A DNA stretch of 64,000 bases from Planomicrobium sp. CPCC 101110. GTDB lineage: Bacteria > Bacillota > Bacilli > Bacillales_A > Planococcaceae. The position numbers and the translations under genes are program-made. Location of the stretch: contig NZ_VOHD01000009.1 of NCBI RefSeq assembly GCF_007859395.1, positions 62,001 to 126,000 on the forward strand, read 5' to 3'. Numbering within the stretch: position 1 is the first letter of the stretch; each line of letters starts with the position of its first letter. Below are positions 23,970 through 33,098 of the stretch, piece after piece. The notes beneath the pieces were generated by a model that was given only the letters and a program-made list of their open reading frames with translations, ran no database searches and was not told the origin of the DNA.

Positions 23970-25253
23970 ATGGAAGCAGTTCAAAGTTCAGTTGATATGT
24001 TATGGGTCATGCTCGGGGCTATTCTAGTATTTTTTATGCACGCAGGATTCTCAATGGTGGAAACAGGGTTTACCCGTTCTAAAAATACAGTGAACATTTT
24101 GATGAAAAACTTGCTTACAGTAGCCATCGGTTCAGTTCTTTTCTTTTTTATCGGTTTTGCACTTATGTTCGGCACCTCCGCCTTTGGCCTTATCGGCACT
24201 GATGGTTTTGCACTTTTGGGACGCGATGATATCGGATTTTTCGTTTTCCAGGCAGTTTTCGCTGCAACATGTGCCACAATCATTTCCGGAGCAGTAGCGG
24301 AACGCATGCATTTGTCGGCATATATTCTCCTGACACTTGCTATGATCGCCGTAATCTATCCGGTTGTCGGCCACTGGGTATGGGGCGGCGGATGGTTATC
24401 GCAGCTTGGATTCATCGATTTTGCCGGTTCAACTGTCGTCCACTTGACCGGTGGTGTTGCCGCTTTTGTTGCGGCTTGGAAACTCGGGCCGCGCATCGGA
24501 AAATATTCCGGAAAAACGGTCAATTCAATTCCAGGCCACAATTTGCCTTTAGGAGCCCTTGGCGTCTTCATCCTTTGGGTAGGCTGGTTCGGATTTAACG
24601 GCGCCAGCACACTGGCAGCGGATCCGGCGACTGTACCTTCAATCATCGCCAATACACTGCTTGCAGCTTCAGCCGGCATTTTATCCACAGCAGCTTACAC
24701 ACGCTTCAGATATGGCCGTATCGACGCTTCTCTTACAATGAACGGCGCTTTGAGCGGACTGGTCGGGATTACCGCCGGGTGCGCCAACGTATCGCTAATA
24801 GGTTCCATCTTCATCGGACTGATTGCCGGTATCGTCATGACAGAAAGCGTCCGTATTCTCGATTCGAAAATCCGGGTCGACGATCCAGTCGGCGCTATTT
24901 CTGTACACGGCATTGTCGGGATTTGGGGAACCCTCGCACTAGGTTTGTTCGATACAACCGGCGGTATTTTCTATGGCGGCGGAGCTGAAGTTTTAGGCAT
25001 CCAAACAGTGGGCATTTTGGCTGTCATCGCCTGGACTTCAATTACAGCAGGCCTAGCAGTTCTTGCTATCAATGCCTTTATCCCGCTTCGCGTCACTGCC
25101 GAAGAAGAAGAAACCGGCCTTGATTTTACGGAACATGGTTCTCAAGCTTATTCTATGCAAGATGTCCTTAGAGGCACAGGCCCTGCCAGCGATCAAAGTT
25201 TCGCTGCACGGCTCAACCAATTGGGGGAAGATCCTTCTATTCAAAAGTTATAA
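23970..25253 (+). CDS. amtB: Ammonium transporter
   Basis: A 427-aa membrane channel with eleven hydrophobic segments. Amt signatures are FFMHAGFSMVETGFTRSKN in helix 1-2 and DFAGSTVVHLTGGVAAFVAA containing the first pore histidine; the second pore histidine lies in GAISVHGIVGIWG. Amt channels conduct ammonium/ammonia at low external concentration and are gated by GlnK. AAGGGGGAAAACAA precedes the ATG. The cytoplasmic tail of about 50 residues after helix 11 is longer than in some homologs. Confidence 0.96.
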   Translation: MEAVQSSVDMLWVMLGAILVFFMHAGFSMVETGFTRSKNTVNILMKNLLTVAIGSVLFFFIGFALMFGTSAFGLIGTDGFALLGRDDIGFFVFQAVFAATCATIISGAVAERMHLSAYILLTLAMIAVIYPVVGHWVWGGGWLSQLGFIDFAGSTVVHLTGGVAAFVAAWKLGPRIGKYSGKTVNSIPGHNLPLGALGVFILWVGWFGFNGASTLAADPATVPSIIANTLLAASAGILSTAAYTRFRYGRIDASLTMNGALSGLVGITAGCANVSLIGSIFIGLIAGIVMTESVRILDSKIRVDDPVGAISVHGIVGIWGTLALGLFDTTGGIFYGGGAEVLGIQTVGILAVIAWTSITAGLAVLAINAFIPLRVTAEEEETGLDFTEHGSQAYSMQDVLRGTGPASDQSFAARLNQLGEDPSIQKL

Positions 25254-25294
25254 ACAAAAGGGCGATCCGATAAACCGGATCGCCCTTTTGTTTA
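25252..25294. terminator. Shared terminator of amtB and the PAP2 gene
   Basis: AAACAAAAGGGCGATCCG pairs with CGGATCGCCCTTTTGTTT. It ends both convergent genes, and the stop codon of each touches the stem. Confidence 0.92.
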
Positions 25295-25927
25295 TTTTTG
25301 TAAGTGCTCTTTGAAAAAGCGCTCCCGCATTTCATACCAAATCGCAATTGCCACGAACCACGAATAGCCAGCGCACCATCCAGCCACGACATCTGAAAAA
25401 TAATGTTCGCCCCCCGCTACACGGGATAGCCCAATGCCGCACACAAGAGCGGCTGCCGCTGTCCAAACCAGCCATTTTATCACCCTTGACGCCATGTGTT
25501 CCGTGATGAAATAAGCAACTGTAAAAACATAAAGCAACCCGACCATCGCATGTCCGGAAGGAAAGCTGAAACTTTCCAACCCATGAGGAAAATCCGGACG
25601 TTCCCGATCGTAAATGCGCTTTAGCAGTTGGTTTATCACATTTCCTGCACCCGCGGTTAAAAACACAAACAACATGCCGCGGTAATTTTTCCGATGAATC
25701 CACAAGTATACAATCAAGGCAACGCTGATTGTCATGATTGCCCATTGTTCCCCAAGCAGCGATAAACTATCTATTAAAGAGTTTCCTCCCAGAAGTTCAA
25801 AAGCGGCTATGTCTATTTGCCGAAACTGCACACTTGGAAAAGTAATTAGAATTGCAAAAAATACGATTAATGTCGCCATCCCAAGCGGGTAGAAAAAACT
25901 TTTGATGTTCCTCACCCTCTTTCGCAT
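25292..25927 (-). CDS. PAP2 family membrane phosphatase
   Basis: A 211-aa membrane protein with six hydrophobic segments and the three phosphatase motifs: KRIYDRERP (near 108-116), PSGH (near 128) and SRVAGGEHYFSDVVAG (near 173-188). Family members dephosphorylate undecaprenyl pyrophosphate or phosphatidylglycerol phosphate at the outer membrane face. Which lipid is used here cannot be told. The ATG used has no clear ribosome binding site, so the start is uncertain by some codons. Confidence 0.92.
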   Translation of the reverse strand: MRKRVRNIKSFFYPLGMATLIVFFAILITFPSVQFRQIDIAAFELLGGNSLIDSLSLLGEQWAIMTISVALIVYLWIHRKNYRGMLFVFLTAGAGNVINQLLKRIYDRERPDFPHGLESFSFPSGHAMVGLLYVFTVAYFITEHMASRVIKWLVWTAAAALVCGIGLSRVAGGEHYFSDVVAGWCAGYSWFVAIAIWYEMRERFFKEHLQK

Positions 25928-26056
25928 CAGTTGTTAATTTATTATAACCTAAATTTTGAAATAATTTGAAGAAAACGCGGCTGCCACATTTTCCAAGCCA
26001 AAACTTCTGCCCACTCCTTAGGCTCTCCTTCATCATACCCCTCTATTCAGGCCTAT

Positions 26057-26088
26057 GAAAAAAGGTGAACCGCTAACGGTCCACCTTT
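26057..26088 (-). terminator. Terminator of the siderophore uptake operon
   Basis: AAAGGTGGACCG and CGGTTCACCTTT pair across a short loop and are followed by T on the minus strand. It lies 11 nt after the last gene of the operon. Confidence 0.85.
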
Positions 26089-26098
26089 CTTCTTCTCA

Positions 26099-26407
26099 TT
26101 ATTTTACGGCATGAACATGATATGTGCTTTGGGACGATTCAAGGACATGGTCCGGTTTCGGCTTTCCGAGATTCGCTTTATGCCCAGCGATATGTTCAGG
26201 GTTCTTTTCCCAGTTCTTCCACGCTTCTTCTGATTCCCAGCGAACGTAGACGACCACTTCTTCATCGCCCCGTCTGACGTTTTTCTTCAAAACCGCCAGA
26301 TCGATAAACCCGGGCTGTTTTTCAAGTTTTCCTTCACCGGAAAACTTAGCCAAAACCGGCTCAGAAAACCCTTCTTTCACGACAATCTTTTTCATTTGTA
26401 CGAACAT
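26099..26407 (-). CDS. Antibiotic biosynthesis monooxygenase fold protein, HmoA/IsdG-like
   Basis: A 102-aa ferredoxin-like dimeric alpha+beta barrel protein. The layout (MKKIVVKEG, QPGFIDLAVLKK, YVRWESEEAWKNWEKNPEHIAGHK) is that of the IsdG/HmoA heme-degrading monooxygenases, with the tryptophan and histidine of the catalytic region present. The N-terminal asparagine of IsdG is not obvious (VQMKK), so activity on heme is not certain. AGGAGG precedes the ATG. It follows the siderophore-binding protein gene by 16 nt, which supports a role in iron acquisition. Confidence 0.82.
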   Translation of the reverse strand: MFVQMKKIVVKEGFSEPVLAKFSGEGKLEKQPGFIDLAVLKKNVRRGDEEVVVYVRWESEEAWKNWEKNPEHIAGHKANLGKPKPDHVLESSQSTYHVHAVK

Positions 26408-26423
26408 ACAATAACCTCCTTTT

Positions 26424-27368
26424 TTACTCGAATGCTGACTGGATTTCTTTCACCATCGCGCTGACAGATTGAAGTCCGCCACCCGACATGTACCAGTAGT
26501 CTGGATCCAAGTAAATGATTTTGCCATTTTTATAGGCATTTGTTTTTTGCACTAGCGCGTTCTCGAGAGAGTCTTTCGCGCTTGCGCCACCGCCTACCGC
26601 AGCGTTGCGGTCAACCACAAAAAGAATGTCCGGATTTTTATCTAAAATATATTCAAAAGTTATGCTTTGGCCGTGAGTTGAAACCTCAATGCCTTCATCC
26701 GCAGCCGGTACACCGAATACGTCATGGATGATGCCGAAACGCGATGCTGGTCCATACGCGCTGATTTTGCCTTCGTTCGCCAACAAAATCAATGCTTTTT
26801 CATCTGTTTTGCTTACAGCTTCTTTCACGCCTTCAATTTCCGTGTTGATTGACGCCAACTCTTCTTTCACTTGATCTTCTTTGCCGAAGATTTCACCTAG
26901 AAGAGTCATGTTGTCAGTGAAAGAATCCATGTAGTTGTTTGTATCAACCGCCATATGGATTGTCGGTGCAATGCTGGCAAACTCTTCATACATTTCTGCT
27001 TGGCGTCCAGAGATAATGATCAAATCCGGTTCCATTGCGTTGATCGCCTCAAAATCCGCCTCTTTTAACGTCCCGACATTTTCATACTTTTCTTTGTCTG
27101 AGTATTTCTCCAGATATGCAGGCACTGTTTCTTGCGGCACGCCTGCAACTTCAACACCCAACTGGTCCAAAGAATCCAAAACTCCGTAATCAAATACCAC
27201 TACTTTTTTAGGATTTTTCGAGATTTCCGTTTCACCAAGTTCATGTGTCACTGTCATTTTTTCCGTAGATCCTTCAGCGGCGCTTGTTTCCTCCGCTCCA
27301 CTAGACCCGCATGCAGCCAAGAAAGCAACCATCATCAATGCGAAAGCTAAAAGCAATAATTTCTTCAT
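26424..27368 (-). CDS. yclQ: Siderophore-binding lipoprotein, YclQ-like
   Basis: A 314-aa iron-siderophore binding lipoprotein. The signal peptide ends at LAACGSS (lipobox Cys near residue 19). The body is very like B. subtilis YclQ, the petrobactin receptor: NPKKVVVFDYGVLDSLDQLG, EPDLIIISGRQ, RFGIIHDVFGV, HGQSITFEYI and WYMSGGGLQSV. The start is the second of two nearby ATGs, because the first touches the AGGAG site. It is 18 nt from the ATPase gene. Petrobactin-type (catecholate) ferric siderophores are the inferred ligand. Confidence 0.93.
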   Translation of the reverse strand: MKKLLLLAFALMMVAFLAACGSSGAEETSAAEGSTEKMTVTHELGETEISKNPKKVVVFDYGVLDSLDQLGVEVAGVPQETVPAYLEKYSDKEKYENVGTLKEADFEAINAMEPDLIIISGRQAEMYEEFASIAPTIHMAVDTNNYMDSFTDNMTLLGEIFGKEDQVKEELASINTEIEGVKEAVSKTDEKALILLANEGKISAYGPASRFGIIHDVFGVPAADEGIEVSTHGQSITFEYILDKNPDILFVVDRNAAVGGGASAKDSLENALVQKTNAYKNGKIIYLDPDYWYMSGGGLQSVSAMVKEIQSAFE

Positions 27369-27386
27369 ATGTTTCATCTCCTATTA

Positions 27387-28148
27387 TTATGAATTAAAGT
27401 AAACGCAAATTCTGCAGTTGTCCATTTGTTGAATCGGTATATCCATGTCGTAAATTTCTTTCAAAGCAGCCGACTGAATAATTTCCGCCGTTGTTCCGTC
27501 TTTGATCACGCGGCCATTTTTCATAGCAACAATCCGGTCTGAATATACAGAAGCAAAGTTGATGTCGTGAAGCACAATCACCACTGTCTTGCCCAGATCA
27601 TCGACCAAACGGCGCAAAATTTTCATGATTTGGACGGAATGTTTCATATCCAGATTGTTCAACGGCTCGTCAAGCAGCACGTAGTCAGTATCTTGGGCGA
27701 TGACCATGGCAATGAATGCGCGCTGACGCTGCCCGCCGGAAAGCTCATTCAAATAGGAATGTTCAATGTCTTTCAGATCCATGTATTCAATGGCTTGGTC
27801 GACCATCTTTTCATCTTCGCCATTGAGCCGGCCTTTGGAGTAAGGAAAGCGTCCAAAAGAGACAAGTTCACGAATTGTCAAACGCACGTTCATGTAATTT
27901 GACTGTTTTAAAATTGATACCCGCTTAGAGAAATCATTCGATTTCATCTTTTTGGAGTTTGTTCGGTCAATCAGCACTTCTCCTGTATCAGCATCAAGCA
28001 AACGGCTGACCATGGAAAGAAGCGTTGATTTCCCGGCTCCGTTCGGCCCGATAAACGAAGTGATCTGGCCTTGCTGAATATTGACCGAGACATTTTCCAC
28101 AACTTGCTTCTTTCCATAAAGCTTTGTCAATTCACGAACTTGTATCAT
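27387..28148 (-). CDS. yclP: Siderophore ABC transporter ATPase, YclP-like
   Basis: A 253-aa ABC ATPase energising iron-siderophore import. Walker A is GPNGAGKST (about 34-42), signature LSGGQRQRAF, Walker B YVLLDEPLNNLD and the switch VLHDINFA. The last residues are DNCRICVYFNS. Its start overlaps the upstream permease stop by ATGA, so ATPase and permease synthesis are coupled. Gene order permease-permease-ATPase-receptor is that of yclNOPQ. Confidence 0.95.
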   Translation of the reverse strand: MIQVRELTKLYGKKQVVENVSVNIQQGQITSFIGPNGAGKSTLLSMVSRLLDADTGEVLIDRTNSKKMKSNDFSKRVSILKQSNYMNVRLTIRELVSFGRFPYSKGRLNGEDEKMVDQAIEYMDLKDIEHSYLNELSGGQRQRAFIAMVIAQDTDYVLLDEPLNNLDMKHSVQIMKILRRLVDDLGKTVVIVLHDINFASVYSDRIVAMKNGRVIKDGTTAEIIQSAALKEIYDMDIPIQQMDNCRICVYFNS

Positions 28149-29095
28149 TTAGATCGACTCTCCTTTAATAGTAGATAGATGAAGTAAATCCCACCGATGA
28201 AGTTGATGATAACACTCAATGTCGTGTTGAAAGTGAAGACCCTCTCCACTACCCATTGACCGCCGACAAGCGCAATCACACTGATGACTATAGATCCGAA
28301 AATAATTGTTGAATGTTTATAGGACTTGAAGAATTGATAGGATAAGTTGGCGACGATCAATCCAAAAAACGTAATGGGACCGACCAGCGCAGTAGCAATC
28401 GCAATCAGCACCGCCGCCAGTACAAGCATCTTTTTAACAAGGCTGTCGTAATTTACGCCAAGATTGATCGCCGTGTCGCGCCCCAGCGACAAAACATCGA
28501 GCGAGCTGTTGTACCGCCAAGCAAAAACGACCAGTGCACTGATGATTGCAAGCGAAGTCCATACCAAGTCCGAGTTAACGTTATTGAAGCTGGCAAACAT
28601 CCGGTCCTGCACAAGCTGAAATTCATTTGGATCGATCAGCACTTGCAGGAATGTTGAGATGCTCGAGAAAAACGTTCCGCATATGATGCCGATCAAGAGC
28701 AAAAAGTAGATCGGATGGTTTCCTTTCTTAAAAAGCAACTGATAAAACAGCAAAGCGAAGACGACCATGACAGCTATGGATAAAACGAAATTCAGCTGCT
28801 TGTTGATTAGCGTCACATGGCTTGAGCCAAGAAAGAAAATCAATAAGGTCTGAAGGAGCATGTAAAGGGAGTCGAGGCCCATGATGCTCGGCGTCAATAT
28901 CCGGTTATGGGTGATCGTCTGGAATACGACCGTAGCGTAGGCAATCGCAATCCCGGTCAGCACCATCGCGAACACTTTCACCCCGCGCCGCGGCAGTGCG
29001 TAATCAAAACTGCCATTCAAATCCTGAAAAAGGTAGACGCCGCATGCCAGCATCGCTAAACCGACAAGAACCATCAGTTTATGTAAATCACGCAT
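28145..29095 (-). CDS. yclO: Siderophore ABC transporter permease, YclO-like
   Basis: A 316-aa FecCD-family permease with nine or ten hydrophobic segments. The family motif SLGRDTAINLGVNYD, the coupling-helix region that contacts the ATPase, lies near residue 210, and GPITFFGLIVANLSYQF near 245. The start is the ATG behind AGGAGGAAAGCAT, overlapping the first permease by 8 nt. A longer frame upstream would begin without a binding site inside the neighbouring gene. Confidence 0.94.
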   Translation of the reverse strand: MRDLHKLMVLVGLAMLACGVYLFQDLNGSFDYALPRRGVKVFAMVLTGIAIAYATVVFQTITHNRILTPSIMGLDSLYMLLQTLLIFFLGSSHVTLINKQLNFVLSIAVMVVFALLFYQLLFKKGNHPIYFLLLIGIICGTFFSSISTFLQVLIDPNEFQLVQDRMFASFNNVNSDLVWTSLAIISALVVFAWRYNSSLDVLSLGRDTAINLGVNYDSLVKKMLVLAAVLIAIATALVGPITFFGLIVANLSYQFFKSYKHSTIIFGSIVISVIALVGGQWVVERVFTFNTTLSVIINFIGGIYFIYLLLKESRSK

Positions 29096-30038
29096 ATGCT
29101 TTCCTCCTAAACAACAAGAAGAGGAAAATAAAACTTCCAATGACCCCGACCATCAAACTGATGGAGATTTCATATGGATAAATAAGAACCCTTCCCAAAA
29201 TATCGCAAACCAACAAGAAAATCGCTCCTAGCATCGCCGTATGCGGCAAGGTCTTCTGCAAGTGGTCGCCTTTGAAAATTGATACGATATTCGGGATGAT
29301 CAAGCCCAGAAACGGTATGACCCCAACTGTCAAAACAACCGTAGCCGTAATCAGCGCGACAAGCGTCAATCCCAGGTTGACAACGCTTCGGTATTTCAAC
29401 CCCAGATTTTTGGAGAAATCCTCCCCCATCCCAGCAACCGTAAAGCGGTTGGCGTAGAGATAAGCGATGATAAAGACCGGCAAACTGATGTACAGCAATT
29501 CGTAGCTTCCTTTCATGATCATCGAAAAGTCGCCTTGCATCCAAGCAGCCATGTTCTGGATGACATCAGCACGGTATGCAAAAAAGGTCGTGATTGAAGA
29601 CAAGATATTTCCAAACATCATCCCGACAAGCGGAATGAAAATAGCATCCTTGAATTTTATGCGATTGAGAATTTGCATAAAGAGGAAAGTGCCGGCAAGT
29701 GCAAAGCCGAACGCCAACGTCATTTTCTCAAGCATCGATGCATTGGCGAACATCAGCATCGATACCAGAATTCCGAGCCGGGTGGCGTCAAGTGTACCTG
29801 CGGTTGTCGGAGACACAAATTTGTTGCGGCTTAGCTGCTGCATAATGAGTCCTGCCATACTCATACCAGCGCCCGCAAGCAAAATCGCTGCCAGCCTTGG
29901 CAGACGGCTGATCAAGAAAATTTGTGTTTCTTCAGATTGGAAATCTAGCAAATCGGTGATACTGATGCTGCTGACTCCGACAAACAGCGAGACGAACGAC
30001 AGTATGATCAATGCTGGTATTAAATAACGTTTTTTCAT
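29088..30038 (-). CDS. yclN: Siderophore ABC transporter permease, YclN-like
   Basis: A 316-aa FecCD-family permease, first gene of the operon. RLPRLAAILLAGAGMSMAGLIMQ near residue 45 and GVIPFLGLIIPNIVSIF near 240 are family signatures; about nine hydrophobic segments are visible. The ATG of MKKRYLIP is used; an ATG four codons earlier is too close to AAGG. A perfect Fur-type palindrome lies 44 bp upstream, so iron should repress the whole operon. No siderophore synthesis genes are present, so uptake of siderophores made elsewhere or by other organisms is likely. Confidence 0.94.
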   Translation of the reverse strand: MKKRYLIPALIILSFVSLFVGVSSISITDLLDFQSEETQIFLISRLPRLAAILLAGAGMSMAGLIMQQLSRNKFVSPTTAGTLDATRLGILVSMLMFANASMLEKMTLAFGFALAGTFLFMQILNRIKFKDAIFIPLVGMMFGNILSSITTFFAYRADVIQNMAAWMQGDFSMIMKGSYELLYISLPVFIIAYLYANRFTVAGMGEDFSKNLGLKYRSVVNLGLTLVALITATVVLTVGVIPFLGLIIPNIVSIFKGDHLQKTLPHTAMLGAIFLLVCDILGRVLIYPYEISISLMVGVIGSFIFLFLLFRRKAYA

Positions 30039-30081
30039 TACTGCCCTCATCCTTGTTAGAAATGTTTGAAACTTTCATGCG

Positions 30082-30100
30082 AGTGATAATCATTATCACT
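30082..30100 (-). promoter_or_regulatory. Fur box of the yclNOPQ-type operon
   Basis: AGTGATAATCATTATCACT is a perfect 9-1-9 inverted repeat and contains the Bacillus Fur 7-1-7 core TGATAATnATTATCA. It lies 44 bp before yclN. The promoter boxes themselves are not clear. Confidence 0.93.
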
Positions 30101-30210
30101 TGTTTACAAGCTTTAGTATAGCAGTTTGGTAAAAAGAGTCAATGATTTAGTGAGAATTATTTTCATTTAGGTGGGATTTTTTTAATTTGTTCAAATTTAT
30201 CAATTCCAAC

Positions 30211-30241
30211 AAAAAAGAGCCTGCTTTTCAGCTGGCTCTTA
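30211..30241 (-). terminator. Terminator after the DUF6612-like lipoprotein gene
   Basis: AAGAGCC and GGCTCTT with an inner GC pair flank a short loop, followed by T6 on the minus strand. Confidence 0.82.
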
Positions 30242-30250
30242 CGAATGCCT

Positions 30251-31111
30251 TCATTCCAATATTTGTGCTTGTTCGGTGACTTTATCCGGCAAAGTGATTT
30301 CGCCGATTTCATCGTATTTGCTGTATACCGCTTCCACACTGGACTGAACCGACATGGTTTCCTCATCTATTTCCACCTCAAGATCCGCATCCATTTTCAA
30401 GTTTTTTACTCTGAATGAGTTTTTATCGAGGCGGAATTCGTAGCGGCTAGAACGAATGTTCATTCCTTCACTGTTCATCGGTGTCCCTATTTCCATTTGG
30501 CCAAACGTTTTTTTCAGCTGCTCAACCATTAATGGATAGAATTCTTCGCCAGATGATTCTAAACGCAGTATATATTCTTCGCCCGTCTCTTCCAAAGCGA
30601 AATCCTTAGCAAAAGCACCAAGCTCTTTCAGTTGATGTGCGGGATCCGCACTCTGCTGGTCGGCGAGCAGCTTAAAATCCCCAACGGCTTCATCCTGCAA
30701 TTTCAGCCACATGTCCAGCGGGGCTTCATACATGTACAATCCCTCTTCAGTAAAATACATTTCCATGGAAGCAGGTGTTTCGTTTTGAATATCATCGGAC
30801 CTAATCGAGGTTTCCGACTGGTGATGGAAAGCTTCCGGATTCCTGATAATATCCATATTCGCATCGATTGCCACATCTATCTCCATGCCCTCCGGCTGCA
30901 TCTTCATATGCTGATCCGTTAAAATATCGGCGTGCAGGCTGTCCGCTTCCTCCGCCGCTTCCTGTGACTTCACATAGACTTCTTCGGCCGTAAATCCACC
31001 AGATGCCTCTTTACTTGCTTCACCGCCCGCTTCCGGCTGTGCCGTCTGGCCGCAAGCTGATAAACTAAACGCCAGTGCCGCTCCACTGATGAATGGGGTC
31101 CATTTCTTCAA
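30251..31111 (-). CDS. Lipoprotein, DUF6612-like
   Basis: A 286-aa secreted lipoprotein. The signal peptide KKWTPFISGAALAFSLSAC ends in the lipobox LSAC. The mature part resembles the DUF6612/LppX-LprG-like group of Firmicute lipoproteins, which have a large beta-sheet cavity (SLHADILTDQHM, MEMYFTEEGLYMYE, SSRYEFRLDKNSF). The function is unknown; binding of a hydrophobic ligand is only suggested by the fold group. A TTG start behind AAAGGATGATTGAT gives a normal signal peptide; the ATG three codons earlier abuts the binding site. Single gene. Confidence 0.75.
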   Translation of the reverse strand: MKKWTPFISGAALAFSLSACGQTAQPEAGGEASKEASGGFTAEEVYVKSQEAAEEADSLHADILTDQHMKMQPEGMEIDVAIDANMDIIRNPEAFHHQSETSIRSDDIQNETPASMEMYFTEEGLYMYEAPLDMWLKLQDEAVGDFKLLADQQSADPAHQLKELGAFAKDFALEETGEEYILRLESSGEEFYPLMVEQLKKTFGQMEIGTPMNSEGMNIRSSRYEFRLDKNSFRVKNLKMDADLEVEIDEETMSVQSSVEAVYSKYDEIGEITLPDKVTEQAQILE

Positions 31112-31264
31112 ATCAATCATCCTTTCATGGTTTGCCTTATGGGTTAGTACGTGCAACACTTCTATTTAGTTGCAGAAAATATTTCGATTGGCGAATTTCC
31201 ATTAGTTAATTGGCAAGTTTTACATTATACTTTGATTTATGGCAAAACTTAAGAGGTGGTTTTT

Positions 31265-32983
31265 TTGAAGTTAAAGCAGTTTTTCACATATTACAAACCC
31301 CATAAACGTTTGTTTATCATCGATTTTTCAAGCGCTATTATCGTAGCGATTTTGGAGCTCGCTTTTCCGCTCGCTGTCCAATGGTTCATTGATTCCCTAT
31401 TGCCAAGCGGTGAATGGAATTCTATCGTGACTGTCAGCGTCCTATTGCTTGCCGTGTTCTTGCTCAGCACGTTTCTGCAGTATATCGTCAATTATTTGGG
31501 CCATAAACTCGGCATCAATATTGAAACGGATATGCGGGAGGAGTTGTTCACCCATGTGCAGCGCCAGTCTTTCCGCTTTTTTGACAATACAAAGACCGGA
31601 CATATCATGAGCCGTGTAACGAATGATCTGTTCGATATCGGCGAACTCGCCCATCATGGTCCGGAAGATTTCTTTATCGCTATCATGACCTTCTTCGGGG
31701 CTTTCAGCATCATGTTCTGGATCAACCCGAAACTCGCGCTTGTCACATTGATCGTCATTCCGTTCCTTATTTGGCTAATCACCTACTGCAACATTAAGAT
31801 GAACCAGGCTTGGAGCAGCATGTACGGCAAAATCGCAGATGTCAACGGCCGCGTGGAAGACAGTGTCTCTGGAGCGCGCGTCGTGCAGTCATTTACAAAC
31901 GAAGAGTTTGAAATCAACCGTTTCAAAAAAGATAACGATAGGTTCCGAACAGCAAAACTTGTCGCTTATAAAGTAATGTCCGCTACCCACTCCAGCATTT
32001 ATATGATGACGCGGCTGCTGACGCTCCTTGTCCTGGTATACGGAGCTTGGCTGAACTATCAGGGGAGCTTGACTTATGGCGAACTTGTCAGCTTTGTATT
32101 GTTCTTGAACGTTCTAATCAAACCGATTGATAAAATCAGCGCACTTTTGGAGCTGTACCCAAAAGGCATGGCCGGATTTGGCCGCTTCCGTGAATTGATC
32201 AACCAAGAGCCGGAAATTTTCGACCGTGAAGATGCAATTGCCGTCGACAGGCTAAAAGGCAATATCCGCTTCGATAATGTCCATTTCGGCTATGATGACC
32301 ATAAAACGGTATTGAAAGGCATTGATTTGACGTTAAAGGCAGGAGAAACAATTGCGTTTGTGGGCCCCTCTGGAGCCGGCAAGACCACTATTTGTTCTTT
32401 GATTCCGCGTTTTTATGATATCCAAGAAGGTTCCATTACGATTGACGGCATCGATATCCGGGATATGACAACGAAGTCACTTCGTTCCCATATCGGCATT
32501 GTGCAGCAAGATGTGTTTTTGTTTACAGGAACAATCAGGGAAAATATCGCCTACGGCAAACAAAATGCCACTGACGAAGAAATTTTGGCGGCTGCTAGAA
32601 AAGCGCATTTGGAAGATTTCGTATCCAAGCTTCCGGAAGGCTATGAAACCCAAATCGGTGAACGCGGCTTGAAACTATCGGGCGGCCAAAAACAGCGGTT
32701 GGCCATTGCGCGTATGTTCCTGAAAAACCCGCCAATCCTGATTCTTGATGAAGCGACTTCGGCGCTCGACACAGAAACAGAACGGATCATCCAAGAAGCT
32801 TTGTCCGAACTTGCTGAAAACCGCACAACGCTCATTATCGCCCACCGCCTGGCTACCATCCGGGATGCGGGCCGTGTGATCGTCGTGACCGAAGACGGCA
32901 TTGCAGAACAAGGCGGCTACAGTGAACTGCTCGAACACAACGGCATCTTCGCCAACCTGCACCGCATCCAGTTCCAGCAATGA
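31265..32983 (+). CDS. ABC transporter, fused permease and ATPase (exporter)
   Basis: A 572-aa half-transporter: six membrane helices (residues 1-310) and an ABC ATPase (330-572). Walker A is GPSGAGKTT, signature LSGGQKQRLAIARM, Walker B ILILDEATSALD and the switch IIAHRLATI. It belongs to the large BmrA/MsbA-like multidrug or lipid exporter group and should act as a homodimer because no partner gene is adjacent. Substrate unknown. The start is TTG behind GAGGTGG; a GTG at 31256 is part of the binding site itself. Confidence 0.92.
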   Translation: MKLKQFFTYYKPHKRLFIIDFSSAIIVAILELAFPLAVQWFIDSLLPSGEWNSIVTVSVLLLAVFLLSTFLQYIVNYLGHKLGINIETDMREELFTHVQRQSFRFFDNTKTGHIMSRVTNDLFDIGELAHHGPEDFFIAIMTFFGAFSIMFWINPKLALVTLIVIPFLIWLITYCNIKMNQAWSSMYGKIADVNGRVEDSVSGARVVQSFTNEEFEINRFKKDNDRFRTAKLVAYKVMSATHSSIYMMTRLLTLLVLVYGAWLNYQGSLTYGELVSFVLFLNVLIKPIDKISALLELYPKGMAGFGRFRELINQEPEIFDREDAIAVDRLKGNIRFDNVHFGYDDHKTVLKGIDLTLKAGETIAFVGPSGAGKTTICSLIPRFYDIQEGSITIDGIDIRDMTTKSLRSHIGIVQQDVFLFTGTIRENIAYGKQNATDEEILAAARKAHLEDFVSKLPEGYETQIGERGLKLSGGQKQRLAIARMFLKNPPILILDEATSALDTETERIIQEALSELAENRTTLIIAHRLATIRDAGRVIVVTEDGIAEQGGYSELLEHNGIFANLHRIQFQQ

Positions 32984-33060
32984 AGCAGCGCAGCGATGCA
33001 GAACAGGGGCACTATTTTCATAAGGAATCCCTGCAACATCCCAAAACACCTTCAACAGTT

Positions 33061-33098
33061 AAAAAGCGCCTCTCCATAAACGGAGAGGCGCTTTTTTT
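33061..33098. terminator. Shared terminator of the ABC exporter and hflX
   Basis: AAAAAGCGCCTCTCC and GGAGAGGCGCTTTTT form a 15-bp stem with loop ATAAAC. It serves both convergent genes; the hflX stop codon overlaps its end. Confidence 0.93.
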
